DNA of 64,000 nt from Actinokineospora iranica (lineage in GTDB: Bacteria; Actinomycetota; Actinomycetes; Mycobacteriales; Pseudonocardiaceae): positions 309,886 through 373,885 of the forward strand of contig NZ_FMZZ01000003.1 in NCBI RefSeq assembly GCF_900101685.1, in the 5' to 3' direction. Positions 1 to 8,990 of the stretch are shown here, one piece after another (position 1 is the stretch's first letter; the number at the start of each line of letters is the position of its first letter). The notes under the pieces were generated by a model. That model was given only the letters and a program-made list of their open reading frames with translations, did not search any database and had not been told where the DNA came from. Both the position numbers and the translations under genes were made by a program.

Positions 1-494
1 AGATCGATCTCCGCTGGTCCTACAACCGCGAGGACCTGCGGGTCGGCCTCAAGTTCGGGCTCATCGGCCTGGTGTGCACGACCGTCGCCGCCGCCATCTG
101 GACGCGTGTCGTCGGCGAGGACAACGCGACGTCCTCGCTCGGCAGGCTGGTCGACAACCAGGCCATGCCCGTGGCGGCCGCGGTCCTGCTGTTCCTCTAC
201 GTGTGGCTGATCGGCCCGCTACTGGAGGAGATCATCTACCGCGGCCTGCTCTGGGGCGCCCTCGAACGGCTGGAGTGGGGCCGCTGGGTGGTGTTCACCC
301 TCACCACCGTCATCTTCGCCGTCAGCCACCTCGAACCCCTGCGCACCTCGCTGCTGCTGGTCATCGGCGTGCCGATCGGCCTGGCCCGGCTCGTCACCGG
401 GCGCCTCGGCGCGAGCGTGGTCGCCCACCAGGTCAACAACTTCCTGCCCGCGCTGGCCGTGCTGCTCATCAGCCTGGGCGTGATGCAGCCGTGA
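1..494 (+). CDS. CPBP family intramembrane glutamic protease (5' end outside window)
   Basis: The reading frame is open from the window edge, so the start lies upstream; about 163 residues are visible. The CPBP (CAAX protease and bacteriocin-processing/Abi) signature is present: a membrane segment leads into LLEEIIYRGLLWG with the paired glutamates and arginine of motif 1, then FAVSHLEP supplies the motif 2 histidine, and VAHQVNNFLPA the third motif. The protein has several hydrophobic helices and should sit in the cytoplasmic membrane. Family members cleave membrane-embedded substrates, but the substrate here is unknown. Its TGA overlaps the GTG of pxpA, suggesting translational coupling. 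Confidence 0.85.
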   Translation, partial: IDLRWSYNREDLRVGLKFGLIGLVCTTVAAAIWTRVVGEDNATSSLGRLVDNQAMPVAAAVLLFLYVWLIGPLLEEIIYRGLLWGALERLEWGRWVVFTLTTVIFAVSHLEPLRTSLLLVIGVPIGLARLVTGRLGASVVAHQVNNFLPALAVLLISLGVMQP

Positions 495-1246
495 GCATCG
501 ACCTCAACAGCGACCTCGGCGAGGGCTTCGGCGTCTGGCGCCTCGGCGACGACGACGCGCTGCTCGACGTGGTCACCTCGGCCAACGTGGCCTGCGGCTT
601 CCACGCGGGCGACGCGTCCACGATGCGCGCGGTGTGCGTGTCGGCCACGGCCAGGGGAGTGGCCGTCGGCGCGCAGGTGTCCTACCGCGACCTCGCGGGC
701 TTCGGGCGGCGGTTCATCGACGTCGAGCCCGCCCGCCTGGCCGACGAGGTGCTCTACCAGATCGGCGCGCTCGACGCGTGCGCCCGCGCCGCGGGGACCC
801 GTGTGGTCTACGTGAAGCCGCACGGCGCCCTCTACAACGCCACCGTCCACCACGACGCGCAAGCGGGCGCGGTGGTCGACGGTGTCCGCGCGTTCGGCGA
901 GCTACCGATCCTCGGTCTACCCGGATCGCGCCTGCTTACCGCCGCCGAGGCAGCCGGGCTACCGGCGGTCCGGGAAGCGTTCGCCGACCGCGGCTACACC
1001 CCCGAAGGCTCGCTCGTGCCGCGCGGCGAGCCGGGCGCGCTGCTCACCGAGACCGACGCCGTGGTCGCGCGGGCCGTGCGCCTGGCCGAGGCGGGCGAGG
1101 TGGTCGCGGTGGACGGCTCGGTCCTGCCCATGCCCGCCCGGTCGCTGTGCCTGCACGGCGACACGCCCGGCGCGGTCGGCCACGCGCGCGCCGTCCGCGC
1201 GGCCCTCGACGCCGCCGGAATCGCCGTCGCCGCCTTCGCTGGCTGA
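491..1246 (+). CDS. pxpA: 5-oxoprolinase subunit A (LamB/YcsF family)
   Basis: A 251-residue LamB/YcsF protein. In the family PxpA acts with PxpB and PxpC in ATP-dependent opening of 5-oxoproline to glutamate, a cytoplasmic salvage reaction. Hallmark stretches are NSDLGEGFG near the N-terminus, NVACGFHAGD, and VKPHGALYN. The length matches the family. The GTG start was chosen because it overlaps the upstream TGA (GTGA) and gives the conserved N-terminus directly. No pxpB or pxpC lies beside it in this window; its neighbours are a CPBP protease and the rpsP cluster, so the partners must be elsewhere or absent. Confidence 0.92.
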   Translation: MSIDLNSDLGEGFGVWRLGDDDALLDVVTSANVACGFHAGDASTMRAVCVSATARGVAVGAQVSYRDLAGFGRRFIDVEPARLADEVLYQIGALDACARAAGTRVVYVKPHGALYNATVHHDAQAGAVVDGVRAFGELPILGLPGSRLLTAAEAAGLPAVREAFADRGYTPEGSLVPRGEPGALLTETDAVVARAVRLAEAGEVVAVDGSVLPMPARSLCLHGDTPGAVGHARAVRAALDAAGIAVAAFAG

Positions 1247-1418
1247 CCCGCGAGTCGAGGCGCGGGAGCGGGTCTGGCACAATTGGCGGCTGTCCGTCGT
1301 GGCCGGACCCTCTCACCGCGCCATGACGCCTGAACCTTCGGGCTCGGCGACCTGACCCCACTCGGGCCAGCCGCGCTCACCCCCGCGATACCGAGAGCTT
1401 TGAGGAGCACCCCAACCC

Positions 1419-1865
1419 GTGGCTGTCAAGATCAAGCTGCAGCGGCTCGGAAAGATCCGTGCGCCGTTCTACCGCATTGTCGTCGCCGACGCGCGCACCC
1501 GCCGCGACGGCAAGGCGATCGAGACGATCGGCCGGTACAGCCCGAAGGAGGAGCCGAGCCTCATCGAGGTCGACTCCGAGCGGGCCCAGTACTGGCTGGG
1601 TGTCGGCGCGCAGCCGACCGACTCGGTGAAGCACCTGTTCGAGGTCACCGGCGACTGGCAGAAGTTCAAGGGCCTGCCGGGCACCGAGGGCACCTTGAAG
1701 GTCAAGGAGCCCAAGCCCTCGAAGCAGGAGCTGTTCGAGGCCGCGCTGAAGGCCGCGGGCGAGGAGCCCGCCACCGACGCGACGACCCCGAAGAAGAAGT
1801 CCGCGCCCAAGAAGGCCGAGGACAAGCCCGCCGAGGCCGCCGAGACCGAGGCCGCGGCCGAGTGA
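1419..1865 (+). CDS. rpsP: 30S ribosomal protein S16
   Basis: The first about 85 residues are a standard S16 ([11 protein letters not shown] at the start, [20 protein letters not shown]). It is followed by an about 60-residue Ala/Lys/Glu/Pro-rich tail, typical of actinobacterial S16, giving 148 residues. S16 binds 16S rRNA and helps assemble the small subunit. The GTG start follows a GAGGAG-like site at about 1402. It opens the rpsP-khpA-rimM-trmD translation cluster; its TGA overlaps the GTG of the next gene. Confidence 0.97.
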   Translation: MAVKIKLQRLGKIRAPFYRIVVADARTRRDGKAIETIGRYSPKEEPSLIEVDSERAQYWLGVGAQPTDSVKHLFEVTGDWQKFKGLPGTEGTLKVKEPKPSKQELFEAALKAAGEEPATDATTPKKKSAPKKAEDKPAEAAETEAAAE

Positions 1866-2101
1866 GTGCCCTCGCGGACGCCCTCGAGCACCTGGTGCGC
1901 GGCATCGTCGACAACCCCGACGACGTGCAGGTCGAGCTGATCACGACGCGTCGTGGTCGCACGCTCGAAGTGCACGTCAACCCGGAGGACCTCGGCAAGG
2001 TGATCGGCCGGGGTGGCCGCACCGCGACCGCGCTCCGGACCGTGATGGCCGGTGTCGGCGGTCGCGGCATCCGCGTGGACGTGGTGGACACCGATCACTG
2101 A
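1862..2101 (+). CDS. khpA: KH domain RNA-binding protein KhpA (YlqC family)
   Basis: A 79-residue single KH-domain protein. The KH loop is visible as [13 protein letters not shown], which carries the GxxG element that contacts RNA. The gene conventionally sits between rpsP and rimM in Gram-positive bacteria, as here. KhpA family proteins bind RNA, usually with a partner KhpB, and influence translation and cell division. The start GTG overlaps the rpsP stop, so the two are coupled. Confidence 0.93.
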   Translation: MSALADALEHLVRGIVDNPDDVQVELITTRRGRTLEVHVNPEDLGKVIGRGGRTATALRTVMAGVGGRGIRVDVVDTDH

Positions 2102-2126
2102 TCACACTGATCGGCGAAGCACATCC

Positions 2127-2651
2127 ATGAACGCAGTGAATCTCGTTGTCGTCGGCCGGGTGGCCAAGGCGCACGGCATCACCGGCGAACTCGCCGTCGA
2201 CGTGCGCACCGACTCTCCCGAGCGGCGGTTCGCGCTCGGGGCGAGGGTGACCGCCCGGCCGCGCGACGGCGTCGAACGCACGCTCACCGTGGAAGCCGCC
2301 CGGAAGCATTCCGGGCGGCTGCTCGTGCGTTTCACCGAGGTCCCCGACCGCGACGTGGCCGAGACGATGCGCGGCGCGCTCCTGCTCGCCGACACCGCCG
2401 CCCTGCCGCCAACGGGCGACCCGGACGAGTTCTACGACCACGAGCTTGAGGGCCTGGCCGCTTTCCTGGTCGACGGCACCCGCGTGGGCACGGTCCGCGA
2501 GATCACCCACGGTCCCGGCGGTGAGCTGCTGGTCCTCGACCGCGACGGCGGCGGCGAGGTGCTGGTGCCGTTCGTCCGCGAGATCGTCCCCGAGGTCGAC
2601 GTGCGCGGCGGCAGGGTCGTCCTCGACCCGCCGGAAGGCCTGATCGAGTAG
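2127..2651 (+). CDS. rimM: Ribosome maturation factor RimM
   Basis: A 174-residue protein with the N-terminal RimM motif [15 protein letters not shown] and a C-terminal PRC-barrel beginning around [10 protein letters not shown]. RimM binds S19 and assists late maturation of the 30S head. The ATG at this position yields the conserved N-terminus immediately; an upstream in-frame extension overlaps khpA and is not conserved in type. It is separated from khpA by 25 bases and from trmD by two, consistent with one operon. Confidence 0.95.
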   Translation: MNAVNLVVVGRVAKAHGITGELAVDVRTDSPERRFALGARVTARPRDGVERTLTVEAARKHSGRLLVRFTEVPDRDVAETMRGALLLADTAALPPTGDPDEFYDHELEGLAAFLVDGTRVGTVREITHGPGGELLVLDRDGGGEVLVPFVREIVPEVDVRGGRVVLDPPEGLIE

Positions 2652-2653
2652 CC

Positions 2654-3433
2654 GTGCGCATCGACGTCGTCACCATCTTCCCCGAATACCTCGAACCGCT
2701 GCGGGCCGCGCTGCTCGGGCGGGCCATCGAGCGCGGCCTGCTCAGCCTGGGCGTGCACGACCTGCGCAGGTGGACCTACGACGTGCACAAGGGCGTCGAC
2801 GACAGCCCCTACGGCGGCGGCCCCGGCATGGTCATGAAGCCCCAGGTGTGGGGCGAGGCGCTGGACGAGGTGTGCGCGGGCGACCCCGCGCCGCGCCTGG
2901 TGGTGCCCACGCCTGCGGGCAGGCCGTTCACCCAGGCCATGGCGCACGAGTACGCCGCGGAGCCGCACCTGGTGTTCGCCTGCGGCCGCTACGAGGGCAT
3001 CGACCAGCGCGTCGTGGACGACGCCGCCACCCGGATGCGCGTGGACGAGGTCTCCATCGGCGACTACGTGCTCGTCGGCGGCGAGGTCGCGGTCATGGTC
3101 ATCGTCGAGGCGGTGGCCCGGCTGCTTCCCGGCGTGCTGGGCAACCCCGCCTCCGCCCAACAGGACTCGTTTTCCGACGGCCTCTTGGAAGGCCCGAGCT
3201 TCACCCGGCCAGAGGTGTGGCGCGACCGCGCCGTCCCCGATGTGCTGCGCTCGGGCAACCACGCGGCCATCACCCGCTGGCGGCGCGACCGGGCCATCGA
3301 GCGCACTTTCGAGCGCAGGCCCGACCTGCTCGCCGCGCTGCCACCGGACGCGCTCGACAAGCACGACCGGGCGCTGCTCGACCGGCTGGAGCGGGCGGCG
3401 GGGGCCGATTTCCGATCCCCCGACGGCGTCTGA
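2654..3433 (+). CDS. trmD: tRNA (guanine-N1)-methyltransferase TrmD
   Basis: A 259-residue SPOUT-class enzyme that methylates G37 at N1 of tRNAs reading CNN codons, preventing +1 frameshifting. The N-terminus [13 protein letters not shown] and the segments [23 protein letters not shown] and [11 protein letters not shown] are the conserved trefoil-knot SAM-binding regions. The GTG start lies two bases after rimM. Confidence 0.97.
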   Translation: MRIDVVTIFPEYLEPLRAALLGRAIERGLLSLGVHDLRRWTYDVHKGVDDSPYGGGPGMVMKPQVWGEALDEVCAGDPAPRLVVPTPAGRPFTQAMAHEYAAEPHLVFACGRYEGIDQRVVDDAATRMRVDEVSIGDYVLVGGEVAVMVIVEAVARLLPGVLGNPASAQQDSFSDGLLEGPSFTRPEVWRDRAVPDVLRSGNHAAITRWRRDRAIERTFERRPDLLAALPPDALDKHDRALLDRLERAAGADFRSPDGV

Positions 3434-3564
3434 CATACTTTCCGGGTTGACGCGCCCCCAGAGCGCGGCTCACAAGCCCACTCCCAGGCTGGACTGTTCG
3501 GCGGCAGGCCGCCTCCGGTCGGGAGGCACGAAGAAATCTCTCCAAAGACGAGGACGGACTACCG

Positions 3565-3924
3565 ATGAACACCCTGGATGCCCTGGACGCCAAGTCGCTG
3601 CGTTCCGACATCCCGGACTTCCGCCCGGGTGACACGCTGAAGGTCCACGTTCGCGTCATCGAGGGCTCGCGCTCGCGCGTTCAGGTCTTCCAGGGCGTCG
3701 TGATCCGTCGTCAGGGCGGCGGCATCCGGGAGACCTTCACCGTGCGCAAGGTCTCGTTCGGCGTCGGCGTCGAGCGCACCTTCCCGGTGCACACCCCGAA
3801 CATCGCCGAGATCGAGGTCGCCCGCCGCGGCGACGTGCGCCGCGCCAAGCTGTACTACCTCCGCGAGCTCCGCGGCAAGGCCGCGAAGATCAAGGAGAAG
3901 CGCGAGCCGCAGACCGCTTCCTGA
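3565..3924 (+). CDS. rplS: 50S ribosomal protein L19
   Basis: A 119-residue L19, with the conserved [15 protein letters not shown] and [21 protein letters not shown] regions. L19 lies at the 30S-50S interface. The ATG follows a GAGGACGGA stretch. The 131-base gap after trmD contains no gene and probably holds its own leader or promoter; no certain promoter was identified there. Confidence 0.96.
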   Translation: MNTLDALDAKSLRSDIPDFRPGDTLKVHVRVIEGSRSRVQVFQGVVIRRQGGGIRETFTVRKVSFGVGVERTFPVHTPNIAEIEVARRGDVRRAKLYYLRELRGKAAKIKEKREPQTAS

Positions 3925-3960
3925 CGCGGTCAGCACACCGGCTCACGTAGTCTGACGTGC

Positions 3961-5742
3961 GTGGTCGACCGTCCCTTTCATCGTATGCCGCCGGACGCCG
4001 TGGCAGATCCGGAGCAGCGGCGTCAGGAGGCGGTCGACCATTCGCATGATCAGGGCGAGGTTCAGTACACCGAACCGATTAGCCGTCGTGCGGTCAACGG
4101 CACCAAGACCAATGGTCACCACGTGAACGGGGCCTCGGCCAACGGCGTCACCGCCAACGGCGAGACCGCCTACACCGACGCCATCCCGCGCAAGCCGCCG
4201 CTGCTCCCCGAGATCCCGGAGTTGCCGGAGGTGGAGCCCGCCGAACCGGAGTTCTGGTTCGGCCCGCCGCTGCCGGAGGACTCGCTTCCGCCCGCGGAGG
4301 GGTGGACGCCGGTCGCTCCGCCGCCCGTCGCGCGCCCCACTCGTTCGGGTGAACCTGAGCCGCCGTCCGATCCGTCCGACTGGTTCCCGGCCTCGGCTAC
4401 CGAGCCGCCGGTAGACACCTACGCCCGGTTGGGCATCACCCCCGCGCCGACATCGCCGCAGGACAACCCCGGCCTCCGGGTGGACGACCTGTCGGCGCCG
4501 CGGTTGTCGCCGGACAGCCCGCCCGCGGGTCCGCCGGTCACCCATTCGACGGACGTTCTCTTCCGGCCCGACCCGGACCCCGACACCGACCCGGTCTTGC
4601 GTCCCGCCGCGCCGGAGTCCGCCGGACGCGCGCAATCTCCTGACCCGGAGCCGCCCAGGGCGGCCTCGCCGCGCACCGGGCCCGCCGACACCCCGGACGC
4701 CGAGCCTGCCGACCCGGCCGCGCGGCATCTCACCGAGCCGATCTCGCGCAGGCGTGAGCCGGTCGCCAGCGCCGACTCCGACCTCACCGACCTCATCCCG
4801 CGCGTCCGGGCGTACCCGCCCGCGAAGCCGTCGGTGGCACCGCCCGCGGAGACTTCCGACGAGACGCCCGTTCAGCGCGACAGCGTTGACAGCGCGGAAG
4901 AGGTCGAGGACCGTCCGAAGCGCGGTAAGCACCGCAGGCCGCCGCGCCGTCAGCCGCTCTGGCGCGAGATCCTGGTGCTGATCGGCGTCGCGCTCCTGCT
5001 GACGTTCGTCATCCAGCACTTCGTCGGACGCGTGTACTCGATCCCGTCCGGCTCGATGGAGGAGACGCTGCACGGCTGCCCCGGCTGCACGGGCGACCGG
5101 GTCTTCGTCGACAAGATCATTTACTCGTTCCGCGACCCCGAGCCGGGCGACGTCATCGTCTTCGAGGGGCCCAACACCTGGACCGAGAACGACGTCAAGA
5201 CCGACGAAGGCAACGCCTTCACCCGCGGCCTGCGCTACGTCGGGGCGTTCATCGGCATCGCCCCGCCCAACGAACGGGACTTCGTCAAGCGCGTCATCGC
5301 GGTCGGCGGGCAGACCGTCGAGTGCTGCGACGAGCAGAACCGGGTTCTGGTCAACGGCAAGCCGTTGGACGAGCCTTACGTGTACTGGGAAAACGGCGGC
5401 CCCGACGAGCGCCAGAAGTTCTCACGCGTTACCGTGCCCGAGGGCACACTGTGGGTGATGGGTGATAACCGAGCGAACTCGTCGGACTCCCGGTTCCAGG
5501 GGGGTGGCGGTGTTCGCGGTGTGGTTCCGCTCGGCAAGGTCATCGGCAAGGCGCGCTACATCGTGTTGCCGCCGTCCCGTTGGCGCGGAATCGGCGACCA
5601 CAACCCACAGGAAAGCCCAGACCTCGCGGCGGCGGGCTGGCATCAGGGGATCCCGATGGGTATCGGGCTGACCGCGGCCTGGCCAGTGCTCTGGCTCAGC
5701 CGCCGCGTGAAGGATGTCCTCACACCCAGGAAGGCTGAATAG
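3961..5742 (+). CDS. lepB: Signal peptidase I, copy 1, with long proline-rich N-terminal extension
   Basis: A 593-residue type I signal peptidase that should remove signal peptides on the outer face of the membrane. About 336 cytoplasmic residues precede the single N-terminal membrane helix (residues about 337-356). This extension is rich in Pro, Glu, Asp and Ser and carries four octapeptide-like repeats: YTEPISRR (36-43), YTDAIPRK (71-78), LTEPISRR (257-264) and LTDLIPRV (275-282). The catalytic serine is Ser365 in IPSGSM and the lysine is Lys443 in DFVKRVIAVGG; the GDNRANSSDSR box follows, and a hydrophobic C-terminal segment ends the protein. Usual LepB length is 250-300, so the extension is unusual. 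The GTG start is the most upstream; later starts cannot be excluded. First of three tandem paralogues. Confidence 0.93.
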   Translation: MVDRPFHRMPPDAVADPEQRRQEAVDHSHDQGEVQYTEPISRRAVNGTKTNGHHVNGASANGVTANGETAYTDAIPRKPPLLPEIPELPEVEPAEPEFWFGPPLPEDSLPPAEGWTPVAPPPVARPTRSGEPEPPSDPSDWFPASATEPPVDTYARLGITPAPTSPQDNPGLRVDDLSAPRLSPDSPPAGPPVTHSTDVLFRPDPDPDTDPVLRPAAPESAGRAQSPDPEPPRAASPRTGPADTPDAEPADPAARHLTEPISRRREPVASADSDLTDLIPRVRAYPPAKPSVAPPAETSDETPVQRDSVDSAEEVEDRPKRGKHRRPPRRQPLWREILVLIGVALLLTFVIQHFVGRVYSIPSGSMEETLHGCPGCTGDRVFVDKIIYSFRDPEPGDVIVFEGPNTWTENDVKTDEGNAFTRGLRYVGAFIGIAPPNERDFVKRVIAVGGQTVECCDEQNRVLVNGKPLDEPYVYWENGGPDERQKFSRVTVPEGTLWVMGDNRANSSDSRFQGGGGVRGVVPLGKVIGKARYIVLPPSRWRGIGDHNPQESPDLAAAGWHQGIPMGIGLTAAWPVLWLSRRVKDVLTPRKAE

Positions 5743-6831
5743 TTGTCGGACCCACACGGCGCCGTGCCAGGGGATGGACGTGGCGCCGACCATCTCGACG
5801 TCTCCGACCGGGACTCCACGCAGTCCTCGGCCGAGGTCGACACCAAGACCAAAGCCGACGCCGAGACCGCCCCCGCCGAAATCGACGCCCAGGACAAGAA
5901 CGCCGCCATCGCCAAGGTCGACGCCATGGCCCAAGCCGAGACCGCGCCCACAGTGGACAGTGGGACAGTGGGCAGTGGGGCAGTGGACGGCGCTGCCGAC
6001 GGCGACGACGTGGCCGTCAAGGCCAAGCAGGCGAAGAAGAAGCGCCCGTTCTGGGTCGAACTGCCGATCCTCATCGCCCTCGCCCTGCTGCTGACCTTCC
6101 TCATCCAGTCGTTCCTCGCCCGGGTGTTCGTCATCCCGTCCGAATCGATGGAGCAGACCCTGCACGGCTGTGCGGGCTGCACCGGTGACCGGGTCCTCGT
6201 CGACCGGGTCGTCTACTACTTCCGTGATCCCGCGCCCGGCGACGTCGTCGTGTTCGAGCGCCCCGGCACCTGGGACCACACCGGCCTCGACGGCCGCTCC
6301 GGCAACCCCCTGGTGTCCTGGTTCCAGGATCTCGGCGCGCAGTTCGGCCTGGCCGACCCGAGCGAGGAAGACGTCGTCAAGCGGGTGATCGCGGTGGGCG
6401 GGCAGACCGTCGAGTGCTGCGACGACCAGAACCGAGTGCTGGTGGACGGCGAACCGCTGGACGAGCCGTACCTCTACCGCATGTACTCGGACGCGACGCA
6501 AGAGGACTTCGGCGCCGTCACCGTCCCGCCCGGGAAGCTGTTCGTGATGGGCGACAACCGCAACAACTCCCTCGACTCGCGCAAGCAGGGCGGCGGCGGG
6601 GAGAACGGCCTCGTCCCGGTCGACAACGTGATCGGCAAGGCGCGGGCGATTATTTTGCCGCCGTCGCGGTGGCGGGGCGTGGGTGATCACAATCCGCAGG
6701 CGTTGTCGGCTCCGGCGTGGCAGGCGGGTATTCCGGCTGGTGTGGGTGTCGCGGCGGCGTGGCCGACGCTGTGGCTGGGCAGGCGCGTGCGCGGCATCCT
6801 GACGCGCGATGGCAAGAGAACGCCCCGGTAG
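5743..6831 (+). CDS. lepB: Signal peptidase I, copy 2
   Basis: A 362-residue type I signal peptidase. A charged, Ala/Asp/Lys-rich cytoplasmic region of about 100 residues precedes the membrane helix (LPILIALALLLTFLIQSFLA). The catalytic pair is Ser135 (IPSESM) and Lys213 (DVVKRVIAVGG), followed by GDNRNNSLDSR. The TTG start abuts the stop of copy 1 and is preceded by AGGAAGG seven bases upstream. Its last 63 codons (6604-6792) are identical at DNA level to the matching part of copy 3, although the rest has diverged. Conserved HGC-GC and ECC cysteines match those in copies 1 and 3. Confidence 0.93.
   Translation: MSDPHGAVPGDGRGADHLDVSDRDSTQSSAEVDTKTKADAETAPAEIDAQDKNAAIAKVDAMAQAETAPTVDSGTVGSGAVDGAADGDDVAVKAKQAKKKRPFWVELPILIALALLLTFLIQSFLARVFVIPSESMEQTLHGCAGCTGDRVLVDRVVYYFRDPAPGDVVVFERPGTWDHTGLDGRSGNPLVSWFQDLGAQFGLADPSEEDVVKRVIAVGGQTVECCDDQNRVLVDGEPLDEPYLYRMYSDATQEDFGAVTVPPGKLFVMGDNRNNSLDSRKQGGGGENGLVPVDNVIGKARAIILPPSRWRGVGDHNPQALSAPAWQAGIPAGVGVAAAWPTLWLGRRVRGILTRDGKRTPR
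6604..6792 (+). repeat. 189-bp perfect direct repeat, copy A (3' part of second lepB)
   Basis: Base-by-base comparison shows this stretch is identical to 7492-7680, at a spacing of 888 bases. It codes for the end of the catalytic domain and the C-terminal membrane segment. It uses codons such as ATT, TTG and GGT more than the surrounding lepB sequence, so it stands out from both hosts. Recent gene conversion or unequal exchange between neighbouring paralogues is the simplest explanation. Confidence 0.95.
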
Positions 6832-6840
6832 GCTGCCCCA

Positions 6841-7716
6841 GTGTCCGACGGATCAACCGCCCCAGACGGCGACCAGGACGACGTCGACCGGCCCGAGCGG
6901 GACCCCGGATCACCCAAGAAGAAGCGGCCGTTCTGGCAGGAACTGCCGATTCTCATCGGCATCGCCCTGGTGCTGACGTTCCTGATCCACACGTTCATCG
7001 CGCGGGTCTTCGTCATCCCGTCCGAGTCGATGGAACAGACCCTGCACGGCTGTCCCGGCTGCTACGGCGACCGCATCCTGGTCGACAAGCTCACCTATCG
7101 GTTCACCGAGCCGCAGGCGGGCGACGTGATCGTGTTCGAGCGGCCCGGCACATGGAACCGGTCGGAGTTCCGGGCGAACCGCTCCGACAACGAGGTCGTC
7201 CGGTGGCTCCAGGGCATCGGCGCGCAGTTCGGCCTCGCCGCCCCGGACGAGGACGACGTGGTGAAGCGGATCATCGCCATCGGCGGGCAGACCGTGCGGT
7301 GCTGCGACGAGCGGAACCGCGTGCTGGTCGACGGCAAACCGCTCGACGAGCCTTACATCCACTGGGATCCTGGGACAAGCAACCAACAAGAAGAGTTCTC
7401 ACCGGTCGCGGTGCCGGAGGGACTGTTGTTCGTGATGGGCGACAACCGCAACAACTCGGGCGACTCACGCACCCAGGGCAACGGCGGGCTCAACGGCCTC
7501 GTCCCGGTCGACAACGTGATCGGCAAGGCGCGGGCGATTATTTTGCCGCCGTCGCGGTGGCGGGGCGTGGGTGATCACAATCCGCAGGCGTTGTCGGCTC
7601 CGGCGTGGCAGGCGGGTATTCCGGCTGGTGTGGGTGTCGCGGCGGCGTGGCCGACGCTGTGGCTGGGCAGGCGCGTGCGCTCGCTGGTCCGGCGCGGGAC
7701 GGGGGAGCGGTGCTGA
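6841..7716 (+). CDS. lepB: Signal peptidase I, copy 3
   Basis: A 291-residue type I signal peptidase with the shortest N-terminal extension of the three. The membrane helix starts around residue 35 ([20 protein letters not shown]). Ser63 in IPSESM and Lys142 in [11 protein letters not shown] form the catalytic dyad; [11 protein letters not shown] follows. The GTG start is nine bases after copy 2 stops, so the three genes look like one operon that continues into rnhB. The DNA at 7492-7680 is an exact copy of 6604-6792. Confidence 0.93.
   Translation: MSDGSTAPDGDQDDVDRPERDPGSPKKKRPFWQELPILIGIALVLTFLIHTFIARVFVIPSESMEQTLHGCPGCYGDRILVDKLTYRFTEPQAGDVIVFERPGTWNRSEFRANRSDNEVVRWLQGIGAQFGLAAPDEDDVVKRIIAIGGQTVRCCDERNRVLVDGKPLDEPYIHWDPGTSNQQEEFSPVAVPEGLLFVMGDNRNNSGDSRTQGNGGLNGLVPVDNVIGKARAIILPPSRWRGVGDHNPQALSAPAWQAGIPAGVGVAAAWPTLWLGRRVRSLVRRGTGERC
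7492..7680 (+). repeat. 189-bp perfect direct repeat, copy B (3' part of third lepB)
   Basis: Second copy of the 189-base tract described at 6604-6792, with no differences. Sequence immediately upstream and downstream of the tract differs between the two genes, so the identity has sharp edges. Confidence 0.95.
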
Positions 7717-7727
7717 AAGGGGGAGCG

Positions 7728-8456
7728 ATGCTGATGCCGCCACGCGCGGTGGTGCGCCGCGACGCGGGCACCTGGAGCCTGCAGGCCGCGCTGCACCGGC
7801 GCGGCCTCGGCCCGGTCGCGGGCGTCGACGAGGCGGGCCGAGGCGCGTGCGCGGGCCCGCTGGTGATCGCCTCCTGCGTGCTGCGCCAAGGCGACGCCGC
7901 CCGGCTCGACGGGCTGACCGACTCCAAGCTCATGACCGCCGCCGCGCGCGAGCGGATGTTCGACCTGGTCACCGAGCGCGCCGTCGACTACTCCGTCGTG
8001 GTCGTGCCGACGGCGGAGGTCGACCTGATGGGCGTGCACGTGGCCAACATCGAGGGAATGCGGCGGGCGGTGGCCCGGTTGACCACCCATCCCGGGTACG
8101 TGCTTGTCGACGGGTTCCGGGTGCCGGGGCTGACCGCGCCGAGTATGCCGGTGCTCAAGGGCGACCAGGCCGCGGCGTGCGTCGCGGCGGCGTCGGTGCT
8201 GGCCAAGGTCACCCGCGACCGGATCATGGCGGAGCTGCACGAGACGCTGCCCGTCTACCGGTTCGATGTGCACAAGGGCTACTGCACCGGCTTGCACAGC
8301 CGGGCGCTGCGCGAGCACGGGCCCAGCCACGAGCACCGCTGGTCGTATGTGAACGTCGCCGCGGCGGGGGTCGCGCACGGTCTTCGGGCGCCACATCGGG
8401 TGGCGCTGAGTGTCGCGGCATCGGCCGTGGTCCAGAATGGTGAACCCCCGCAGTAG
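7728..8456 (+). CDS. rnhB: Ribonuclease HII
   Basis: A 242-residue RNase HII that cuts RNA in RNA-DNA hybrids, including single misincorporated ribonucleotides. The active-site motif [15 protein letters not shown] supplies the first acidic pair; TDSKLM, DGFRVPG, the [11 protein letters not shown] helix and HKGYCTGLH are the other signatures. ATG 7728 is preferred because GGGGGAG lies just upstream; a GTG at 7710 and an ATG at 7734 are alternatives. It overlaps nothing but is within 11 bases of the third lepB. Confidence 0.95.
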   Translation: MLMPPRAVVRRDAGTWSLQAALHRRGLGPVAGVDEAGRGACAGPLVIASCVLRQGDAARLDGLTDSKLMTAAARERMFDLVTERAVDYSVVVVPTAEVDLMGVHVANIEGMRRAVARLTTHPGYVLVDGFRVPGLTAPSMPVLKGDQAAACVAAASVLAKVTRDRIMAELHETLPVYRFDVHKGYCTGLHSRALREHGPSHEHRWSYVNVAAAGVAHGLRAPHRVALSVAASAVVQNGEPPQ

Positions 8457-8495
8457 CGGGCGGCACAGGTCACTACCAGGAGGGGCGCGCGGCAG

Positions 8496-8819
8496 ATGAG
8501 CGCGGAGGATCTCGAGAAGTACGAGACCGAGATGGAGCTGCAGCTCTACCGGGAGTACCGCGACATCGTGGGGCAGTTCGCGTACGTGGTGGAGACCGAG
8601 CGGCGGTTCTACCTCGCCAACGGCGTCGACGTGCAGGTGCGCGACGCCGACGGCGAGGTCTACTTCGAGGTGCGGATGTCCGACGCCTGGGTGTGGGACA
8701 TGTACCGGCCCGCCCGGTTCGTCAAGAACGTCCGGGTGATCACGTTCAAGGACGTGAACGTCGAAGAGCTCGACAAACCGGACCTGAGGCTGCCAGAGGA
8801 CGGCCCGTTCAGCGGCTAG
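8496..8819 (+). CDS. DUF2469 family protein
   Basis: A 107-residue acidic protein (MSAEDLEKYETEMELQLYREYRD at the start) of the DUF2469 family, which is nearly confined to Actinobacteria and is conserved between rnhB and yraN (the mycobacterial counterpart is Rv2901c). No enzymatic motif is visible and its molecular role is not known to me. An AGGAGGGG site precedes the ATG. A perfect hairpin follows the stop. Confidence 0.92.
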   Translation: MSAEDLEKYETEMELQLYREYRDIVGQFAYVVETERRFYLANGVDVQVRDADGEVYFEVRMSDAWVWDMYRPARFVKNVRVITFKDVNVEELDKPDLRLPEDGPFSG

Positions 8820-8837
8820 CACAGCCCACCGACAAAC

Positions 8838-8867
8838 CCCGGCTCGCGAAGGTCATCGCGAGCCGGG
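8838..8867 (+). terminator. Hairpin terminator after the DUF2469 gene
   Basis: Perfect 12-base arms (8838-8849 and 8856-8867) flank a six-base loop and are followed by TTGTCC. The position 18 bases after the DUF2469 stop suggests the rplS-lepB-rnhB unit ends here. The U-tract is weak, as is common in actinobacteria. Confidence 0.7.
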
Positions 8868-8990
8868 TTGTCCCCAATCGCGGGAGTCGTCCACAGGTCG
8901 CGACCACCCCTGGCGACACCCCCGCTCCTGACGGCACTGTCGAAATCGGACACGGCACCCGCCGTGCCACGATCCCCGACAGGAGCGGTC

